Positions 6,605-7,754 of a DNA stretch of 7,754 nt are shown one piece after another. The notes under the pieces were generated by a model. That model ran no database searches and was not told where the DNA came from. It was given only the letters and a program-made list of their open reading frames with translations. Source of the stretch: CAZVAO01 sp964625175 (lineage in GTDB: Bacteria; Bacillota; UBA994; PWPR01). The stretch lies in assembly GCA_964625175.1 (NCBI GenBank), contig CAZVAO010000108.1, forward strand, positions 1 through 7,754, read 5' to 3'. Each line of letters begins with the position of its first letter. Position 1 is the first letter of the stretch. The translations under genes and the position numbers were made by a program.

Positions 6605-7729
6605 GTGGGAAACAGCGCAGACATAAGACAATCCAATTATCGTATCCAAACACCGGATAGGATTATTTGGATTGCTGTCTTAATCTTACTCGTCGTTGGC
6701 GTGCTGATGGTTTATAGTGCAAGCTCCTATTTGTCCGAAGTTCGCTTTGATGATCAGTTTCACTATCTGAAAAGGCAATTCATTTTTGCCATAACAGGAC
6801 TGATCTTAATGCGGATTACTATGAGCATTAAATACTGGAAGTATAAAACACTGATTCCACTGATTGCATTAATTTGTTATGGTTCGCTTATTCTAGTATT
6901 CATCCCAGGAATCGGAGTTGAGCGAAATGGTGCACTGCGCTGGATTAATCTTGGTTTTACCCTCTTTCAACCCAGTGAATTAAGCAAATTATGTCTGATT
7001 ATTTTACTTGCTTGGTTTTTAGAGCGTAAAGGAGAACGGATTAAAACCTTTGGTATGGGAGTTATGCCTGCACTCGTTCTCGTCGGTGTAGCCTGTGCGC
7101 TCATTGTCACAAATGATTTAAGTACGACAGCCATCATTGCCGTAACGAGCGGGGTCATGTTATTTATTGCTGGTATGCGTTGGCTTCATCTGGGTGGTTT
7201 GTTGATCGCTGGAGGCGGGGCGTTCGCTTTAGCAGTTAGCGTAAAGGGCTACCGATTGAGTCGACTTTATTCATTTTTTAACCCCTGGGCAGATGCAAGT
7301 GGCAGTGGTTATCAAGTGATCCAATCCCTTTATGCTTTGGGGCCAGGGGGTTTGATTGGCAGAGGATTAGGGAATAGTCGTCAAAAAATGCTATTCTTAC
7401 CCGAACCACATACTGATTTTATCTTCAGTATCATAGGAGAAGAGCTTGGGCTGATTGCAACGGTGTTAATTGTGACGCTATTTATCGTGATTGGGATCCG
7501 TGGGTTTCAAATTGCAAAAAATGCCCCAGATCTATTTGGGCGCTTGCTAGCGTCTGGAATAACCGCTAGTATCTTAATACAGGCTTTCATGAACATTATG
7601 GTTGTCACTGCTTTATTGCCTGTCACAGGGGTGCCCTTGCCTTTTATTAGTTCGGGTGGGACATCATTATGGATTACCATGGCATCGATGGGTATTTTAT
7701 TAAATATTTCACGTCATTCTAATGCCTAA
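6605..7729 (+). CDS. ftsW: FtsW/SpoVE, SEDS-family peptidoglycan glycosyltransferase
   Basis: This 374-residue polytopic membrane protein polymerises lipid II into glycan strands in partnership with a class B PBP. SEDS motifs: MVYSASS in the first span, GALRWINLG from residue 109, FQPSELSK (Gln122-Pro-Ser-Glu125), GYQVIQSLYALGPGG, RGLGNS, LPEPHTDFIFSIIGEELG and the C-terminal PFISSGGTS from residue 346. Asp271 in HTDF fits the putative catalytic aspartate of the family. GTG at 6605 is chosen because of the TAGGAGG site. FtsW, SpoVE and RodA are close relatives. The dcw position beside a SpoVD-type PBP argues for FtsW/SpoVE over RodA, but FtsW and SpoVE cannot be told apart from this alone; with one SEDS gene here it may do both jobs. 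Its N-terminal tail (about 18 residues) is cytoplasmic and polar. Confidence 0.93.
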   Translation: MGNSADIRQSNYRIQTPDRIIWIAVLILLVVGVLMVYSASSYLSEVRFDDQFHYLKRQFIFAITGLILMRITMSIKYWKYKTLIPLIALICYGSLILVFIPGIGVERNGALRWINLGFTLFQPSELSKLCLIILLAWFLERKGERIKTFGMGVMPALVLVGVACALIVTNDLSTTAIIAVTSGVMLFIAGMRWLHLGGLLIAGGGAFALAVSVKGYRLSRLYSFFNPWADASGSGYQVIQSLYALGPGGLIGRGLGNSRQKMLFLPEPHTDFIFSIIGEELGLIATVLIVTLFIVIGIRGFQIAKNAPDLFGRLLASGITASILIQAFMNIMVVTALLPVTGVPLPFISSGGTSLWITMASMGILLNISRHSNA

Positions 7730-7743
7730 ATCGGCCCTTTAAA

Positions 7744-7752
7744 TGGTATAAT
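7744..7752 (+). promoter_or_regulatory. Candidate extended -10 promoter downstream of ftsW
   Basis: TGGTATAAT is a perfect extended -10 element (TGn plus TATAAT at 7747-7752), 14 bp after the ftsW stop. No convincing -35 is present at 16-18 bp spacing, which extended -10 promoters can tolerate. It would start transcription just past the window edge, presumably for the next dcw gene. No terminator hairpin separates it from ftsW. The downstream gene is not visible, so the role is inferred. Confidence 0.55.
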
Positions 7753-7754
7753 TA

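Noticed and set aside
6967..7158. Minus-strand open frame of 63 codons
   Set aside because: It is antisense to membrane-spanning codons of ftsW; a shadow frame.

Overview
The window is part of a bacterial dcw (division and cell wall) gene cluster. Seven genes are packed head to tail on the + strand, in the order rsmH (3' end only), ftsL, a SpoVD-type penicillin-binding protein, murE, murF, mraY and a SEDS-family ftsW/spoVE gene. The layout points to the Bacillota: low-to-middling GC, strong Shine-Dalgarno (SD) sequences, a PASTA-tailed class B PBP, and the order ftsL-PBP-murE-murF-mraY. MurE carries the meso-diaminopimelate (meso-DAP) signature. The PBP carries a cysteine pair whose spacing matches that of the Bacillus subtilis sporulation protein SpoVD. 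A spore-forming, Clostridia-like (perhaps Peptococcaceae-like) anaerobe is a reasonable guess, but the genus cannot be read from this window.

Layout. Positions 1-228 hold the C-terminal quarter of the 16S rRNA methyltransferase RsmH. FtsL (242-595) and the PBP (610-2694) follow with gaps of 13 and 14 bp. The only real intergenic space inside the cluster is 2695-2783 (89 bp). It holds a candidate extended -10 promoter and an imperfect hairpin just before the murE ribosome site. murE (2784-4253), murF (4240-5610) and mraY (5603-6601) overlap in series by 14 and 8 bp. ftsW (6605-7729) starts with GTG three bases after the mraY stop, with its SD inside the end of mraY. The last 25 bp hold a second candidate extended -10 element (TGGTATAAT), probably for the next gene. 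There is no other gene-free stretch worth describing, and no RNA gene, CRISPR array, mobile element or rho-independent terminator was seen.

How the genes work together. MurE and MurF add meso-DAP and D-Ala-D-Ala to the cytoplasmic UDP-MurNAc peptide. MraY moves the finished phospho-MurNAc-pentapeptide onto undecaprenyl phosphate to give lipid I. After MurG (not in the window) makes lipid II, the FtsW/SpoVE polymerase and the SpoVD-type transpeptidase act as a cognate pair at the septum, with FtsL as a bitopic scaffold partner.

This is core chromosomal biology, and I see no undescribed system. The points worth a second look are the absence of murD between mraY and ftsW, the SpoVD-like redox cysteine pair, the structured murE leader, and the two look-alike extended -10 elements that may divide the cluster into transcription units.
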